A stretch of 64,000 nt of DNA from Paenibacillus tundrae (GTDB taxonomy: Bacteria; Bacillota; Bacilli; Paenibacillales; Paenibacillaceae): assembly GCF_036884255.1 (NCBI RefSeq), contig NZ_CP145605.1, positions 2,108,001 through 2,172,000 of the forward strand, given 5' to 3'. This document shows, one piece after another, positions 36,308 through 45,708 of this stretch. The notes under the pieces are model-generated. The model was not told where the DNA came from and searched no databases. It saw nothing but the letters and a program-made list of their open reading frames with translations. Within the stretch, counting starts at the first letter, position 1. Each line of letters opens with the position of its first letter. Both the position numbers and the translations under genes were made by a program.

Positions 36308-38959
36308 ATGGACAAGTTTATTCTCATAGATGGAAATAGCATTATATATAGGGCGTTTTTTGCAATGCCGCCGTTGACCAATTCAAAAGGATTACATACC
36401 AATGCGGTATATGGGTTCACCACAATGCTGTTAAGGCTGCTTGAAGAGCATAAGCCGACACATGTGATGGTGGCATTTGATGCGGGCAAGGTGACTTTCC
36501 GTCACGAAGGATATCAAGAGTACAAAGGTGGACGCGAGAAAACACCAACTGAATTGTCGGAACAGTTCCCCTTGCTCAAAGAACTCCTGCGAGGATTCGG
36601 CATTGCACAGTTTGAGCTTGAAGGATTCGAAGCGGATGACATCATCGGAACGTTGACCAAACGTGCCGATGAGGCAGGAAGACAGGTGCTTGTTGTCTCG
36701 GGTGACAAGGACATGCTGCAGCTTGCCTCTGACCATGTTCATATCGGGCTAACACGCAAAGGTGTAACAGATATTGAATTGTATGACCCTGCCCAGATTA
36801 AGGAGCGTTATGGCTTGACTCCATTGCAGATTATCGACCTGAAAGGTCTCATGGGCGATACCTCTGATAATATTCCAGGCATTCCTGGAGTGGGAGAGAA
36901 GACAGCATTAAAGCTGTTGCATCAATTCGGTACCGTAGAGGATGTACTGAATGGCACAGCCGAGCTGAAAGGTAAAATGAAAGAAAAGATCGAAGCTCAC
37001 GCTGAAGATGCTCGGATGAGTAAGCAGCTAGCTACGATCCATCGCGAGGTTCCATTGGAGCAGACGTGGGAAGATATGCAGTTTGCAGGCTTGCAGGAAG
37101 AAACAGCAGGGCCAGCACTGGCGAAGCTAGAATTCAAGTCATTGCTTGAACGTCTGAACTTCAGTGGCAAGGTAGACGCAGTAGAAGCTGTGCCAGCGGC
37201 AGAGGTTAAGTCTACGATTGCTACAGAGGAAACAATTGAAGAGCTATTTGCCTCGCTCGAGACCATTGATGTTATACATGTGGAAACGCACGGTGACAAT
37301 CCGCATCAGGCGGAATTGGTTGGGATCGCGTTAGGTTCAAGCGAAGAGTACACCTTCTTGTCTCCTGAACTGCTTCAATCGAAGGCAGCGTCTTCTGTAA
37401 GAGCATGGCTAGCGAATTCAGACGAGCCTAAGCGAGGATATGATCTACACCGCGTAGATCTTGCACTTCATGCCCACGGCATTGAATTTGCGGGAGCGGC
37501 TTTTGACGTGCAGTTGGCTGCTTATCTGCTCGACCCTACAGAGTCCAACCAGACGATCAGTGGCTTAACTGCGAAGTACGGGCTACCGTCTCTGGTAGAG
37601 GATGATACGGTGATGGGCAAAGGGGCCAAGTATAAAGTGCCTGAGGTGGAAGTGTTGGGTGATTTCCTATGTCGCAAAGCGGCGGCAGTAGCAGCCATTA
37701 TCCCACTGCAGGAGAAGGCGCTTGAGAGTGATGAAATGAACTCACTGTTCCATGAGCTGGAGATGCCGTTATCACGTATTTTGGCTGATATGGAGAAGCA
37801 GGGAATCAAGGCGAATACGGCTGATTTGCAGGCTCTGGGTCATGAATTCGAAGAACAGATTGGTCGATTGATGTCCGAGATTTATCGTCTCTCGGGTACG
37901 GAATTTAACCTTAATTCACCGAAACAGTTGGGTGAAATTTTGTTTGATAGATTAGGTTTACCTGTGGTGAAGAAAACCAAAACGGGTTACTCCACCGATG
38001 CGGAAGTGTTGGAAAAACTTGCTCCGTATCATGAGGTAGTCCAGCATATTTTGCAATACCGTCAGTTGGCGAAGCTGCAATCCACTTATGTGGAAGGTTT
38101 ACTGAAGGAGATATCACCGCGAGATGGCAAGGTTCATACGTATTATCGTCAGACGATCGCGGCTACGGGACGCCTGAGCAGTCAATTCCCGAACCTACAG
38201 AACATTCCGATCCGGATGGAGGAAGGTCGTAAGATCCGGAAGGTATTCGTACCTTCGGAGCCTGGTTGGACGATATTGGCAGCAGACTATTCTCAGATCG
38301 AATTGCGTGTACTTGCACATATCTCAGATGATGAGCGATTGAAGGAGGCTTTTGTACATGACATGGATATCCACACGAAGACGGCCTCTGACGTATTTGG
38401 GGTGAAGGCTGAAGAAGTGGATAGTGATATGCGTCGATCAGCTAAGGCGGTAAATTTCGGAATCGTGTATGGCATAAGCGACTACGGTTTATCCCAGAAC
38501 TTGAACATAACGCGCAAAGAGGCAGCGCAGTTTATTGATCAATACTTCGAAGTATTCCAAGGCGTACGTCGGTATATGGATGATATTGTGAAGGAAGCGC
38601 GTAAGGATGGATATGTCAAAACGTTATTGGAGCGTCGTCGTTACCTTCCTGAAATTAACGCAAGCAACTTCAACATACGTTCCTTCGCCGAACGTACAGC
38701 GATGAATACACCAATTCAAGGAACAGCGGCAGACATTATCAAGCTTGCTATGGTGCAGATGGATGAGGCGCTGCGTGAGCGTAACTTGAACAGCCGTATG
38801 CTGCTTCAGGTACACGATGAGCTTGTATTCGAAGTGCCGGCAGATGAATTGGAAACGATGAAGGAGCTTGTGCCAGCTGTCATGGAAAAAGCGTTAGAGC
38901 TGTCTGTGCCGCTCAAAGCAGAAGTTAGCTACGGGGAGAACTGGTACGAAGCGAAATAA
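36308..38959 (+). CDS. polA: DNA polymerase I
   Basis: The 883-residue protein has a 5'-3' exonuclease (1-300, LIDGNSIIYRAFFA, GDKDMLQLA, GDTSDNIPGIPGVGEKTA), a degenerate 3'-5' exonuclease-like domain (about 310-480, the first DxE motif reads VET) and the polymerase: motif A DYSQIELRVLAH (Asp660), motif B RRSAKAVNFGIVYG, motif C QVHDELVFEV (Asp837). The missing exonuclease residues match other Gram-positive Pol I. Roles: repair and removal of Okazaki primers. ATG 36308 with GTGAGGTG. Synteny polA-mutM-ytaF-coaE is that of Bacillus. Confidence 0.97.
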   Translation: MDKFILIDGNSIIYRAFFAMPPLTNSKGLHTNAVYGFTTMLLRLLEEHKPTHVMVAFDAGKVTFRHEGYQEYKGGREKTPTELSEQFPLLKELLRGFGIAQFELEGFEADDIIGTLTKRADEAGRQVLVVSGDKDMLQLASDHVHIGLTRKGVTDIELYDPAQIKERYGLTPLQIIDLKGLMGDTSDNIPGIPGVGEKTALKLLHQFGTVEDVLNGTAELKGKMKEKIEAHAEDARMSKQLATIHREVPLEQTWEDMQFAGLQEETAGPALAKLEFKSLLERLNFSGKVDAVEAVPAAEVKSTIATEETIEELFASLETIDVIHVETHGDNPHQAELVGIALGSSEEYTFLSPELLQSKAASSVRAWLANSDEPKRGYDLHRVDLALHAHGIEFAGAAFDVQLAAYLLDPTESNQTISGLTAKYGLPSLVEDDTVMGKGAKYKVPEVEVLGDFLCRKAAAVAAIIPLQEKALESDEMNSLFHELEMPLSRILADMEKQGIKANTADLQALGHEFEEQIGRLMSEIYRLSGTEFNLNSPKQLGEILFDRLGLPVVKKTKTGYSTDAEVLEKLAPYHEVVQHILQYRQLAKLQSTYVEGLLKEISPRDGKVHTYYRQTIAATGRLSSQFPNLQNIPIRMEEGRKIRKVFVPSEPGWTILAADYSQIELRVLAHISDDERLKEAFVHDMDIHTKTASDVFGVKAEEVDSDMRRSAKAVNFGIVYGISDYGLSQNLNITRKEAAQFIDQYFEVFQGVRRYMDDIVKEARKDGYVKTLLERRRYLPEINASNFNIRSFAERTAMNTPIQGTAADIIKLAMVQMDEALRERNLNSRMLLQVHDELVFEVPADELETMKELVPAVMEKALELSVPLKAEVSYGENWYEAK

Positions 38960-39090
38960 TAGATAATGGTAGTATGGAAAGTAGTGGGGGCTACCGATAT
39001 TTTACAATTGGTTTCTCCCATGCTTTTGACACAAGAAAGGGTGCCGCTGAGCCTCATCTTCCGTTATAATATAGGGGAGGTGAGAACATC

Positions 39091-39921
39091 ATGCCGGAAT
39101 TACCGGAAGTCGAAACAGTCAGAAGAACATTGAATCAACTTATCGTAGGTAAGACCATTGATCGAGTTACGGTTAGTTTGCCGCGTATTATTCAGCGGCC
39201 GGACGATATAGATGCTTTTGCATTAGAACTCGCGGGACATACAGTTATCGGTGTGGAGCGCAGAGGTAAGTTTTTACGTATTTTGCTGGACGGGCTGGTG
39301 CTTGTCTCTCATCTTCGGATGGAAGGGCGCTATGGTGTGTATCAGCAACACGAAGAGGTAGAGAAGCATACCCATGTAATCTTCCACTTTACCGATGGAA
39401 CTGAGTTACGTTATAAGGATGTACGTCAGTTTGGCACGATGCATCTGTTCAATGCAGGAGAGGAGCTTGTCTCCAAACCTTTGTTGAAGCTAGGTCTAGA
39501 ACCACTTGATCCGGCGTTTACAGTTACTGCCTTTCGCGATGCCGTTGGCAAACGGACAACCAAGATTAAGGCTGTATTATTGAATCAGGCATATGTGGTC
39601 GGGATTGGGAATATATATGTGGACGAGGCTCTGTTCCGCGCAGGTATTCATCCAGAGACGATTGCCAAAACATTGTCTGAAGCTCAGCTCACGGTGTTGC
39701 ATGAAGCGATTGTGTCGACATTGCAGGATGCAGTCAATGCAGGTGGCTCGTCGATTAAGTCTTATGTGAATGGTCAAGGTGAGATGGGCATGTTCCAGCA
39801 TCAATTGAAAATTTATGGGCGCAAAGCCGAGCCTTGTCATAATTGCGGTACGATGATTGAGAAAAGTGTGGTGGGTGGCAGAGGCACACATTACTGCCCG
39901 AAATGCCAGCCTATATTGTAG
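39091..39921 (+). CDS. mutM: Formamidopyrimidine-DNA glycosylase
   Basis: The 276-residue protein starts PELPEVETVRRTL, with the catalytic N-terminal Pro2 and Glu3, then the H2TH region (GIGNIYVDEALFRAGIHP) and a C-terminal zinc finger with four Cys (CHNC...CPKC). It removes 8-oxoguanine and formamidopyrimidines from DNA by base excision with AP-lyase activity. ATG 39091 with GGGAGGTG. Length is that of the family. Confidence 0.97.
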   Translation: MPELPEVETVRRTLNQLIVGKTIDRVTVSLPRIIQRPDDIDAFALELAGHTVIGVERRGKFLRILLDGLVLVSHLRMEGRYGVYQQHEEVEKHTHVIFHFTDGTELRYKDVRQFGTMHLFNAGEELVSKPLLKLGLEPLDPAFTVTAFRDAVGKRTTKIKAVLLNQAYVVGIGNIYVDEALFRAGIHPETIAKTLSEAQLTVLHEAIVSTLQDAVNAGGSSIKSYVNGQGEMGMFQHQLKIYGRKAEPCHNCGTMIEKSVVGGRGTHYCPKCQPIL

Positions 39922-39954
39922 TTGAGTCGCTACGCTGCGCCTGAAGTACACATT

Positions 39955-39967
39955 ACTTTTTGAACGA
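39955..39967 (-). repeat. Short interspersed motif, copy 3 (one mismatch)
   Basis: The minus strand reads TCGTTCAAAAAGT, one base different from TTGTTCAAAAAGT at 944 and 7155. It lies 34 bases beyond mutM. Confidence 0.35.
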
Positions 39968-40090
39968 TCTTTTAAACTGAAGCACCCTTGGATTCCTCCT
40001 TCCATATACTGATATGGCAGAAATAAGCGGGCGTATACCCATACTGACATCTGTCGGTTGGAATGGATCCGCACAGGGGAGGAATCCGGG

Positions 40091-40879
40091 GTGCTGCATC
40101 ATTTTATTTCATTACTGGCGCTTGCTTTGGCGCTTAGTTTAGATGGTTTTGGAGTCGGGATTACATATGGGCTGCGCAAAACCAAGATTCCGTTGCTATC
40201 CATTGCTGTTATCTCTATTTGTTCGGGATTAGTAATCGCCTTGTCGATGCAGGTAGGGGTGCTGCTATCCCATGTAGTTTCGCCGAATGTAGCATCCGAA
40301 GTTGGGGCTGTGATATTGATTGCGATTGGTGGATGGTCACTATTTCAGCTTATACGCAAGCAGAGTAAGGAAAGAGCGGAAACGGATGAAGGTACAGTGG
40401 AAAATTCGGCAAGCGAGCATGTAGAGAGTAGAGCCAACGGAACATCAGCCTTAACGGAGCAAGAGGTAGCTTCCAAAGGGAAAAACCAGGTTCTCGCATT
40501 GGAACTGGAGCAGTCAGCTTCAGGGGGCTCTGTGGAGCGGATGGTCTTCACCTTAGAACTTCGAAAATTAGGTGTCGTCATTCAAATACTCCGAAGTCCC
40601 TCCAAGGCAGACATGGACAATTCGGGAAGCATCTCGACTCAAGAAGCGATGTGGCTGGGTATTGCACTATCACTGGATGCATTCGGTGCAGGGCTTGGAG
40701 CTGCGCTACTCGGATTTCCAACGCTGTGGACAGCACTTGTCATTGCGTTGTTTAGTGGAGCGTTTCTGTCACTCGGGATGAAGGTTGGACTTCGTTTTGC
40801 TGCGCTGCAATGGATGCGTCGATTGTCCGTGTTGCCAGCACTGTTATTAATGTTTATGGGAATAATGAAGCTGTTGTGA
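40091..40879 (+). CDS. ytaF: Sporulation membrane protein YtaF
   Basis: The 262-residue protein is two three-helix membrane halves (MntP/DUF204-like, LALALALSLDGFGVGITYG; GIALSLDAFGAGLGAALLG) joined by a long hydrophilic loop. The loop contains DMDNSGSISTQE (about residues 179-190), which fits a calcium-binding EF-hand loop (Asp1, Asp3, Ser5, Gly6, Ile8, Ser9, Glu12). YtaF is a sporulation protein of Bacillus; transport of a divalent metal is inferred from the MntP likeness. The start is GTG 40091, after GGGAGGAATCCGG. Confidence 0.88.
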   Translation: MLHHFISLLALALALSLDGFGVGITYGLRKTKIPLLSIAVISICSGLVIALSMQVGVLLSHVVSPNVASEVGAVILIAIGGWSLFQLIRKQSKERAETDEGTVENSASEHVESRANGTSALTEQEVASKGKNQVLALELEQSASGGSVERMVFTLELRKLGVVIQILRSPSKADMDNSGSISTQEAMWLGIALSLDAFGAGLGAALLGFPTLWTALVIALFSGAFLSLGMKVGLRFAALQWMRRLSVLPALLLMFMGIMKLL

Positions 40880-40888
40880 GGTGAAATG

Positions 40889-41485
40889 ATGAATATTGGC
40901 TTAACCGGCGGAATCGCCACAGGAAAGAGCAGTGTTTCCGCCCTTCTTGCCAGTAAAGGAGCACTGCTCATTGATGCAGACGTTATTGCCCGGGAGGTCA
41001 TGATGCCCGGGCATCCTGTTTTGGCTGCCGCTGTACAGCGGTTCGGACAAGCCATTCTTCATGAAGACGGGACGTTGGATCGGAAGAAGCTAGGCAGTAT
41101 TGTTTTCCAGCATCCAGAGGAACGTAAAGCGCTTGAGGCTATTACCCATCCGGCGATTCGCCGAGAGATGAGAGAACGAGCGGCCGCATATGAGCAGGCG
41201 CACCCGGATAAGCTTGTGGTATCGGATATTCCTTTATTGTACGAGTCGGGTCTGGAAAAAGGATTCGATGAAGTCGTCGTTGTATACGTACCTAGAGCGA
41301 TACAGAGAGAACGATTGATGAGCCGGGATGGGTTGACTGGTGAGCAGGCTGACGCCCGGATTGCGGCTCAGATGGACATCGAACAGAAAAAGCAGCTTGC
41401 TGATATCGTTATCGATAACAGTGGAGCATGGCACGATACAGAGCAGCAAGTCATCTCTTTCCTGCAAGGTAAGGGATTAATATGA
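40889..41485 (+). CDS. coaE: Dephospho-CoA kinase
   Basis: The protein (198 residues from ATG 40889, 199 from ATG 40886) has the P-loop GLTGGIATGKSSV, DADVIAREVM, HPAIRRE, VSDIPLLYESGLEK and a lid region LMSRDGLTGEQADARI. It phosphorylates dephospho-CoA as the last step of CoA synthesis. GAGGTG lies seven bases before 40889, better spaced than for 40886. Its last four bases overlap the next gene (ATGA), implying coupled translation. Confidence 0.95.
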   Translation: MNIGLTGGIATGKSSVSALLASKGALLIDADVIAREVMMPGHPVLAAAVQRFGQAILHEDGTLDRKKLGSIVFQHPEERKALEAITHPAIRREMRERAAAYEQAHPDKLVVSDIPLLYESGLEKGFDEVVVVYVPRAIQRERLMSRDGLTGEQADARIAAQMDIEQKKQLADIVIDNSGAWHDTEQQVISFLQGKGLI

Positions 41486-42045
41486 AATGGCTACGTAAGA
41501 AACGGGTACTGCTGTTGATGTTTGTTTCCTTCGTTCTAGTGCTGTTCTTGAATACGAACTGGATGGCTTGGTTCTACCCGATTCATTATAAGGAAGAGAT
41601 TCGGGCACAATCCTATAGCTATGAAGTAGACCCGTTTCTAATTGCTTCAATTATTAAGGTAGAGACTAACTTCAAAACAAGCTTGGAATCTAAGCGTGGT
41701 GCCATCGGACTTATGCAACTCATGCCGGATACGGCCAATTGGATTATGGAGCAGGCCAAAATTCCGGGTACGTCATTAGAAGAACTGAAGCATAAGCCTG
41801 AGAGGAACATTCAGCTTGGTACTTGGTACCTGAAGAACTTATCCGATCAGTTTGATGGCAATGAGGCGGTCATGATTGCTGCGTATAATGCGGGACCAGG
41901 TAAGGTTAGTAGCTGGCTCCGAGATGGCGTGTGGGATGGGTCATTTGATACAGTCAAGGACATTCCTTTTGGAGAAACCCGGCACTATGTACAACGCGTC
42001 ATTTATTATTATAATCAATATGTTAAGATCTATAATACGTTCTAG
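41482..42045 (+). CDS. Membrane-anchored lytic transglycosylase (SLT family)
   Basis: The 187-residue protein has an N-terminal signal anchor (about residues 7-26, VLLLMFVSFVLVLFLNTNWM) and a soluble SLT/goose-lysozyme fold: IIKVETNFKTSLESKRGAIGLMQLMPDTANW with catalytic Glu in KVETNF, then AYNAGPG. It cleaves peptidoglycan with formation of anhydromuramic ends. Start overlaps coaE by four bases. The same pair exists in Bacillus near coaE (ytcC/ytcJ-type neighbours), name not certain. Confidence 0.9.
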   Translation: MKWLRKKRVLLLMFVSFVLVLFLNTNWMAWFYPIHYKEEIRAQSYSYEVDPFLIASIIKVETNFKTSLESKRGAIGLMQLMPDTANWIMEQAKIPGTSLEELKHKPERNIQLGTWYLKNLSDQFDGNEAVMIAAYNAGPGKVSSWLRDGVWDGSFDTVKDIPFGETRHYVQRVIYYYNQYVKIYNTF

Positions 42046-42145
42046 TTCGGATATATCGTGTGATGCTGTAGCTAGATGCAGGTAAGTGTGAAAATGTATG
42101 GTTCTCATGCACGGTACAAGTGTCGGTTATAATAGTAGAAGCACA

Positions 42146-42180
42146 GAGCAGACCGGTTGTTCACCGGTCGCCCCATGCTC
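42146..42180. terminator. Hairpin between transglycosylase and SASP genes
   Basis: GACCGG and CCGGTC form the core with GAGCA/TGCTC outside; it can act for the convergent ends of both genes. No T-run is seen on either side. Confidence 0.4.
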
Positions 42181-42209
42181 CTCTATAATACCGTATTACG
42201 ATGCAGATA

Positions 42210-42431
42210 TTATTGGTATTGACCTGCCAATTGCTGTTCTGCAATTGTTACCAGACGCTTCGTGATGTATCCACCGATCGAACCGTTCTCGTAAGAAGTC
42301 ATGTTACCTTGGTATCCGTCTTGTGGGATGCTGATTCCGAGTTCTTGAGCAACTTCGTATTTCAGTTGTTCCAGGGCTGCGGAAGCTTTAGTTACCACCA
42401 AGTTGTTGGAGTTACCGTTGCTTTGTGCCAT
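42210..42431 (-). CDS. Alpha/beta-type small acid-soluble spore protein
   Basis: The 73-residue protein has the SASP signature: LVVTKASAALEQLKYEVAQELG (KYE.A.E germination-protease site region), then GSIGGYITKRLVTIAEQQL. It coats DNA in the spore and protects it from UV and heat. ATG 42431 with GGAGGTG. Typical of Firmicute endospore-formers. Confidence 0.97.
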   Translation of the reverse strand: MAQSNGNSNNLVVTKASAALEQLKYEVAQELGISIPQDGYQGNMTSYENGSIGGYITKRLVTIAEQQLAGQYQ

Positions 42432-42461
42432 TGCTGTTCACCTCCTCGCGGTTGGTAAAAG

Positions 42462-42493
42462 TATTATGTGTCGTAGATACCATTTTCATTACA
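42462..42493 (-). promoter_or_regulatory. Weak sigma-G-like promoter for SASP
   Basis: On the minus strand TGTAAT, 19 bases, CATAATA; the spacer is one to two bases long for sigma-G. Confidence 0.28.
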
Positions 42494-42547
42494 AAATGCT
42501 TACAGGGAACTTATGGAAAAAAGTAAAACATGGGAAGTGACCAAAAA

Positions 42548-43015
42548 ATGAAATGTCCTTATTGTGCTTTTATGGGCACCAAGGTGCTTGATTCCCGTCC
42601 GGCCAATGAAGCAAAATCCATTCGTCGCCGTCGGGAGTGCGAGCAATGTAGCCGCCGATTTACCACTTTTGAGATGGTGGAAGAAACACCGCTGATTGTT
42701 ATTAAGAAAGATGGAAGCCGAGAAGAGTTCAGTCGGGACAAAATTCTCCGGGGGCTTATTCGCGCATGTGAGAAACGTCCAGTCTCGGTGGAGACACTTG
42801 AGATGATGGTTTCTGAAGTAGAGAAGTCTTTGCGTAATACCGCTGATGCGGAAGTGGAAAGTCGCCAGATTGGTGAGTTATTGATGGAACAGCTCTTTCC
42901 CGTGGATGAAGTGGCATATGTTCGCTTTGCTTCGGTGTACCGTCAATTTAAAGACATCAATATGTTCATGAAAGAATTAAAATCATTGCTGTCCAAAGAA
43001 GACCTGGAGGACTAG
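42548..43015 (+). CDS. nrdR: Transcriptional repressor NrdR
   Basis: The 155-residue protein has the zinc ribbon [15 protein letters not shown]...[12 protein letters not shown] and an ATP-cone domain ([20 protein letters not shown]). It represses ribonucleotide reductase genes. Start ATG 42548 (MKCPYC), with GGAAGTG ahead; upstream ATG 42530 would give six extra residues. Position after coaE matches Bacillus. Confidence 0.95.
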   Translation: MKCPYCAFMGTKVLDSRPANEAKSIRRRRECEQCSRRFTTFEMVEETPLIVIKKDGSREEFSRDKILRGLIRACEKRPVSVETLEMMVSEVEKSLRNTADAEVESRQIGELLMEQLFPVDEVAYVRFASVYRQFKDINMFMKELKSLLSKEDLED

Positions 43016-43138
43016 ATTCCTGGGGCAAAGGGAGAAGAGCAAGCTGGGGTTACGATACGTCGTCATGAGTGTGTTCCAGGTAAGAAGATTGTTCTTCTCC
43101 AGATCCTTTGGGCTGTATTGAGCAAATAGAAAAAGATA

Positions 43139-43167
43139 TTGACAGTAAAACAGGTATTGAATATGAT
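43139..43167 (+). promoter_or_regulatory. Strong sigma-A promoter for tRNA-Ala
   Basis: TTGACA, 17 bases, TATGAT; 55 bases before the tRNA gene. Confidence 0.75.
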
Positions 43168-43222
43168 AAAGGGGTCGCCTGCGGAATGCTGCAGTGATGG
43201 ACGAGTTATCATTGTATATCTT

Positions 43223-43295
43223 GGGGCCTTAGCTCAGCTGGGAGAGCGCATCGCTGGCAGCGATGAGGTCAGGGGTTCGATCCCCCTAGGCTCCA
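43223..43295 (+). tRNA. tRNA-Ala (anticodon GGC)
   Basis: The acceptor arms GGGGCCT and AGGCTCC pair with the G3-U70 wobble that marks alanine. The anticodon loop CTGGCAG gives GGC; the T-arm is AGGGG TTCGATC CCCCT. Discriminator A at 43295; no CCA is encoded (TAC follows). Confidence 0.95.
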
Positions 43296-43303
43296 TACCT
43301 AAA

Positions 43304-43348
43304 GAACCCGCTAAACACAAGGATTTCCGAGTGTTTGGCGGGTTTTTG
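43304..43348 (+). terminator. Terminator after tRNA-Ala
   Basis: AACCCGCTAAACAC and GTGTTTGGCGGGTT form a 14-base perfect stem, followed by TTT. Confidence 0.8.
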
Positions 43349-43721
43349 CTATGTTAAATTGTTTTTAAGATGCAAGAAATTCAGCTCACATGAAAAAATT
43401 TAAAGGTGATGCTTCTATCACCATAGGAAGCCTCTATTTTCACACTCGTGTGCAGCTCCCAGCACCTTGGTGCCGCACTTCATGGCAAGGTTAGTCACCT
43501 TGGTTAAATATAGTAGAACCTATATAAGGGTTCTGTTATGATGATGGAAGGTTTATAAGATTATCACAGAAGCAACTAAATATGATAGTAAAGGAGTGAG
43601 CTCTTCTTTAGGAACATCTTGCTGGAGAGATACATAGTTAGTTAAAGCTAGAGGGACATCCATTTTTTAGATCAAAGACTTTTTGTAACAATAGCTACTA
43701 AGAGAATGGGGAATAACAGAG
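43349..43721. other. Intergenic region upstream of CAP-domain gene
   Basis: No gene is seen. It contains AGAACC, eight bases, GGTTCT (43515-43534), an inverted repeat that could be an operator, and a TATATA in its loop. Confidence 0.4.
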
Positions 43722-45131
43722 ATGAAACGAAATGTATTGCGATGCGCTACTGTGATGATGATGTGGGTTGTGATATTCATGCTCACGCCTAATCTGACAT
43801 CAGCAGCAGGACTTCATTTTCCTGAACGGGATGAGGTCAAGCGAACATGGAATCAACTGCAGGACATGAACGTTGGATTAAAGACTTATGATATCGAGCC
43901 TTCCTTTAAAGCACCATATGAGATCGGAAAAGTGAATCAGACGATGCTTGAACAAGCCTTATTAGCTACGAATCTTGCTCGTGCCTTGGCGGGATTGCCA
44001 AGTGATGTGCAGTTGGATAACGAATTGAATGCGTTGGCACAGCATGGTGCGGTCTTACTGGCTGCTACCGATAAGCTGTCTCACTATCCTGAGAAACCAG
44101 CAGATATGACAGATGAATTTTATAACAAAGGCTATGAATCCACTAAAAGTAGTAACCTGTCAAGCGGAAGAGATAACTTAAGTAGAAATGTATTAGACGG
44201 TTATATGCCAGATACAGGTAGGAATGCAGATCGAGTAGGACATCGCCGTTGGGTGCTCAATCCTTCTTTGCAGAAGGTGGGTTTTGGTATCGCTGGTGGA
44301 TATGGTTCAATGCAGGTGTTCGACAAGTCTCGTGCAGAGGCAGTGAATTATGATTACATCGCATGGCCAGCAGCAGATTTCCCGCAGCAGTTATTTGGCG
44401 GTTCTCACCCGTGGTCTGTGACGTTGAATCCCGACAAGTATGAGAAGCCTTCTTTGCAGAATGTAAAGGTACAAGTAACTGATCTACAAAGCCAGAAAAA
44501 ATGGGCGTTAGATAGTGCAAATAACGATCTAAACAAGGATCTATACTTGAATGTGCAGTTAAGTGGGTTCGGCGTGTCTAACGCTATTATTTTCCGTCTG
44601 GACGGAGTAGAGGAGTACACAGGGAAATACCAAGTTGACATTAGTGGCTTGCGAACAGTGGGTGGACAGGTTACCGAGTTATCTTATACGGTAGAGTTTT
44701 ATGATTTGTCCCAGCACTTCTATCCGGGCGAGACGGAGAAATGGAACCTGCAGTTTTCTGTTGAGAAAGGTTGGTCATATGAGACACGTACGGGAACGAA
44801 TTATTTTGATGAAGTGAATCGTCCATATATTGAAAAAGGAAGTACGCTCGTTCCACTAAGGCTTGTAAGTGAGTCACTAGGACTCGACGTCGAGTGGGAT
44901 CCAGCAGATCGAGTCATTCGGATCTCAGATGATAAGAAGGAAATTGTTTTGAAGACGGGTAGCCAACAAGTCCGGGTCAATGGTGTAGAAACGACAGTTT
45001 CCGTAGCTCCAACAGTCGTTCGGGGTGTAACCTTTGTGCCACTGCGGTTTGTTTCTGAACAGTTGGGTCTGTCCGTTGATTTTGAAGAGAGTAGCAAGTT
45101 AGTCCGAATTGAGCGGGAGTACGTGCACTAA
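43722..45131 (+). CDS. Secreted CAP-domain protein with copper amine oxidase-like repeats
   Basis: The 469-residue protein has a signal peptide (residues 1-28, MMMWVVIFMLTPNLTSAAG), a CAP/SCP domain (about 70-215, LLATNLARALAGLP, LAQHGAVLLAA, LSHYPEKP, GHRRWVLNP) and two copper amine oxidase N-terminal-like repeats at the end (about 375-465, STLVPLRLVSESLGLDVEW; TFVPLRFVSEQLGLSVDF). Such repeats are common cell-surface modules in Paenibacillus. CAP enzymes are often secreted proteases or lipid binders; here function is unknown. Start ATG 43722 with GGGGAATAACAG, weak. Confidence 0.88.
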   Translation: MKRNVLRCATVMMMWVVIFMLTPNLTSAAGLHFPERDEVKRTWNQLQDMNVGLKTYDIEPSFKAPYEIGKVNQTMLEQALLATNLARALAGLPSDVQLDNELNALAQHGAVLLAATDKLSHYPEKPADMTDEFYNKGYESTKSSNLSSGRDNLSRNVLDGYMPDTGRNADRVGHRRWVLNPSLQKVGFGIAGGYGSMQVFDKSRAEAVNYDYIAWPAADFPQQLFGGSHPWSVTLNPDKYEKPSLQNVKVQVTDLQSQKKWALDSANNDLNKDLYLNVQLSGFGVSNAIIFRLDGVEEYTGKYQVDISGLRTVGGQVTELSYTVEFYDLSQHFYPGETEKWNLQFSVEKGWSYETRTGTNYFDEVNRPYIEKGSTLVPLRLVSESLGLDVEWDPADRVIRISDDKKEIVLKTGSQQVRVNGVETTVSVAPTVVRGVTFVPLRFVSEQLGLSVDFEESSKLVRIEREYVH

Positions 45132-45180
45132 GTTGCTCTTTTAATTGTGGCAGTTTCAGATCAGACTGTACTAATTGTTA

Positions 45181-45232
45181 TGAGAAGCGGGATTCCCAGC
45201 TATATGCTGAGATTCACCGCTTCTCATTTTTA
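45181..45232 (+). terminator. Terminator after CAP-domain gene
   Basis: GAGAAGCGG and CCGCTTCTC arms, inner AGC/GCT, then ATTTTT; possibly used also by the convergent ridA gene. Confidence 0.75.
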
Positions 45233-45264
45233 TAAAGAGAGATGACCAACTGCTTATAATAGCG

Positions 45265-45651
45265 TTATTCCGTATGTGCTACTGCTCTGATCTCGACTAA
45301 TTGTTCGGGGAAAGCTAGGTAGGTAACACCAATAAGGCTACCCGCAGGACGATGGTGTTCCCCTAGGTACTCTTTAAAAAGCTCAATAACTTGCCCTCCA
45401 TGTTCCTGTGCGTTGGTTAGGTATACCTCAACATAAGCGAGATTGTTTTTCGTAATGCCGAACTGGGATAATACGTGATCTAGATTTTCTAGCGTTTGAC
45501 GCGTCTGGGTTTCAATGTTACCAGCACCAACGAATTCACCTGTTGCATTATGGGAAAATTGACCCGAGATGTAGAGGGTGCCGTTTACACGATATCCTTG
45601 TGTTATACCGTGATCCCAGAGATTGTGATTATACGTTTGAACTGCATTCAT
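45265..45651 (-). CDS. RidA/YjgF-family protein
   Basis: The 128-residue protein has the RidA fold: YISGQFSHNATGEFVGAGNIETQTRQTLENL, and VYLTNAQEH, with VEIRAVAH at the C-terminus. RidA members hydrolyse reactive enamine/imine intermediates; this one is at the looser end of the family (no clear Arg in the GSIPA-type motif), so the substrate is unknown. ATG 45651 with AAAGGAGAG. Divergent from the HxlR regulator, which probably controls it. Confidence 0.85.
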   Translation of the reverse strand: MNAVQTYNHNLWDHGITQGYRVNGTLYISGQFSHNATGEFVGAGNIETQTRQTLENLDHVLSQFGITKNNLAYVEVYLTNAQEHGGQVIELFKEYLGEHHRPAGSLIGVTYLAFPEQLVEIRAVAHTE

Positions 45652-45664
45652 ATGATTCTCTCCT

Positions 45665-45678
45665 TTACTTCAAAGTAA
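45665..45678. promoter_or_regulatory. Short palindrome at the ridA-like 5' end
   Basis: TTACTT, CA, AAGTAA is a perfect six-base-arm palindrome overlapping the ridA leader; it may be part of an HxlR operator. Confidence 0.35.
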
Positions 45679-45708
45679 GGCTAAGTATAAACTTGGGACA
45701 TAGAATAG

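Noticed and set aside
43139..43357. 72-residue frame across the tRNA-Ala gene
   Set aside because: It translates the promoter, tRNA and terminator, all non-coding.
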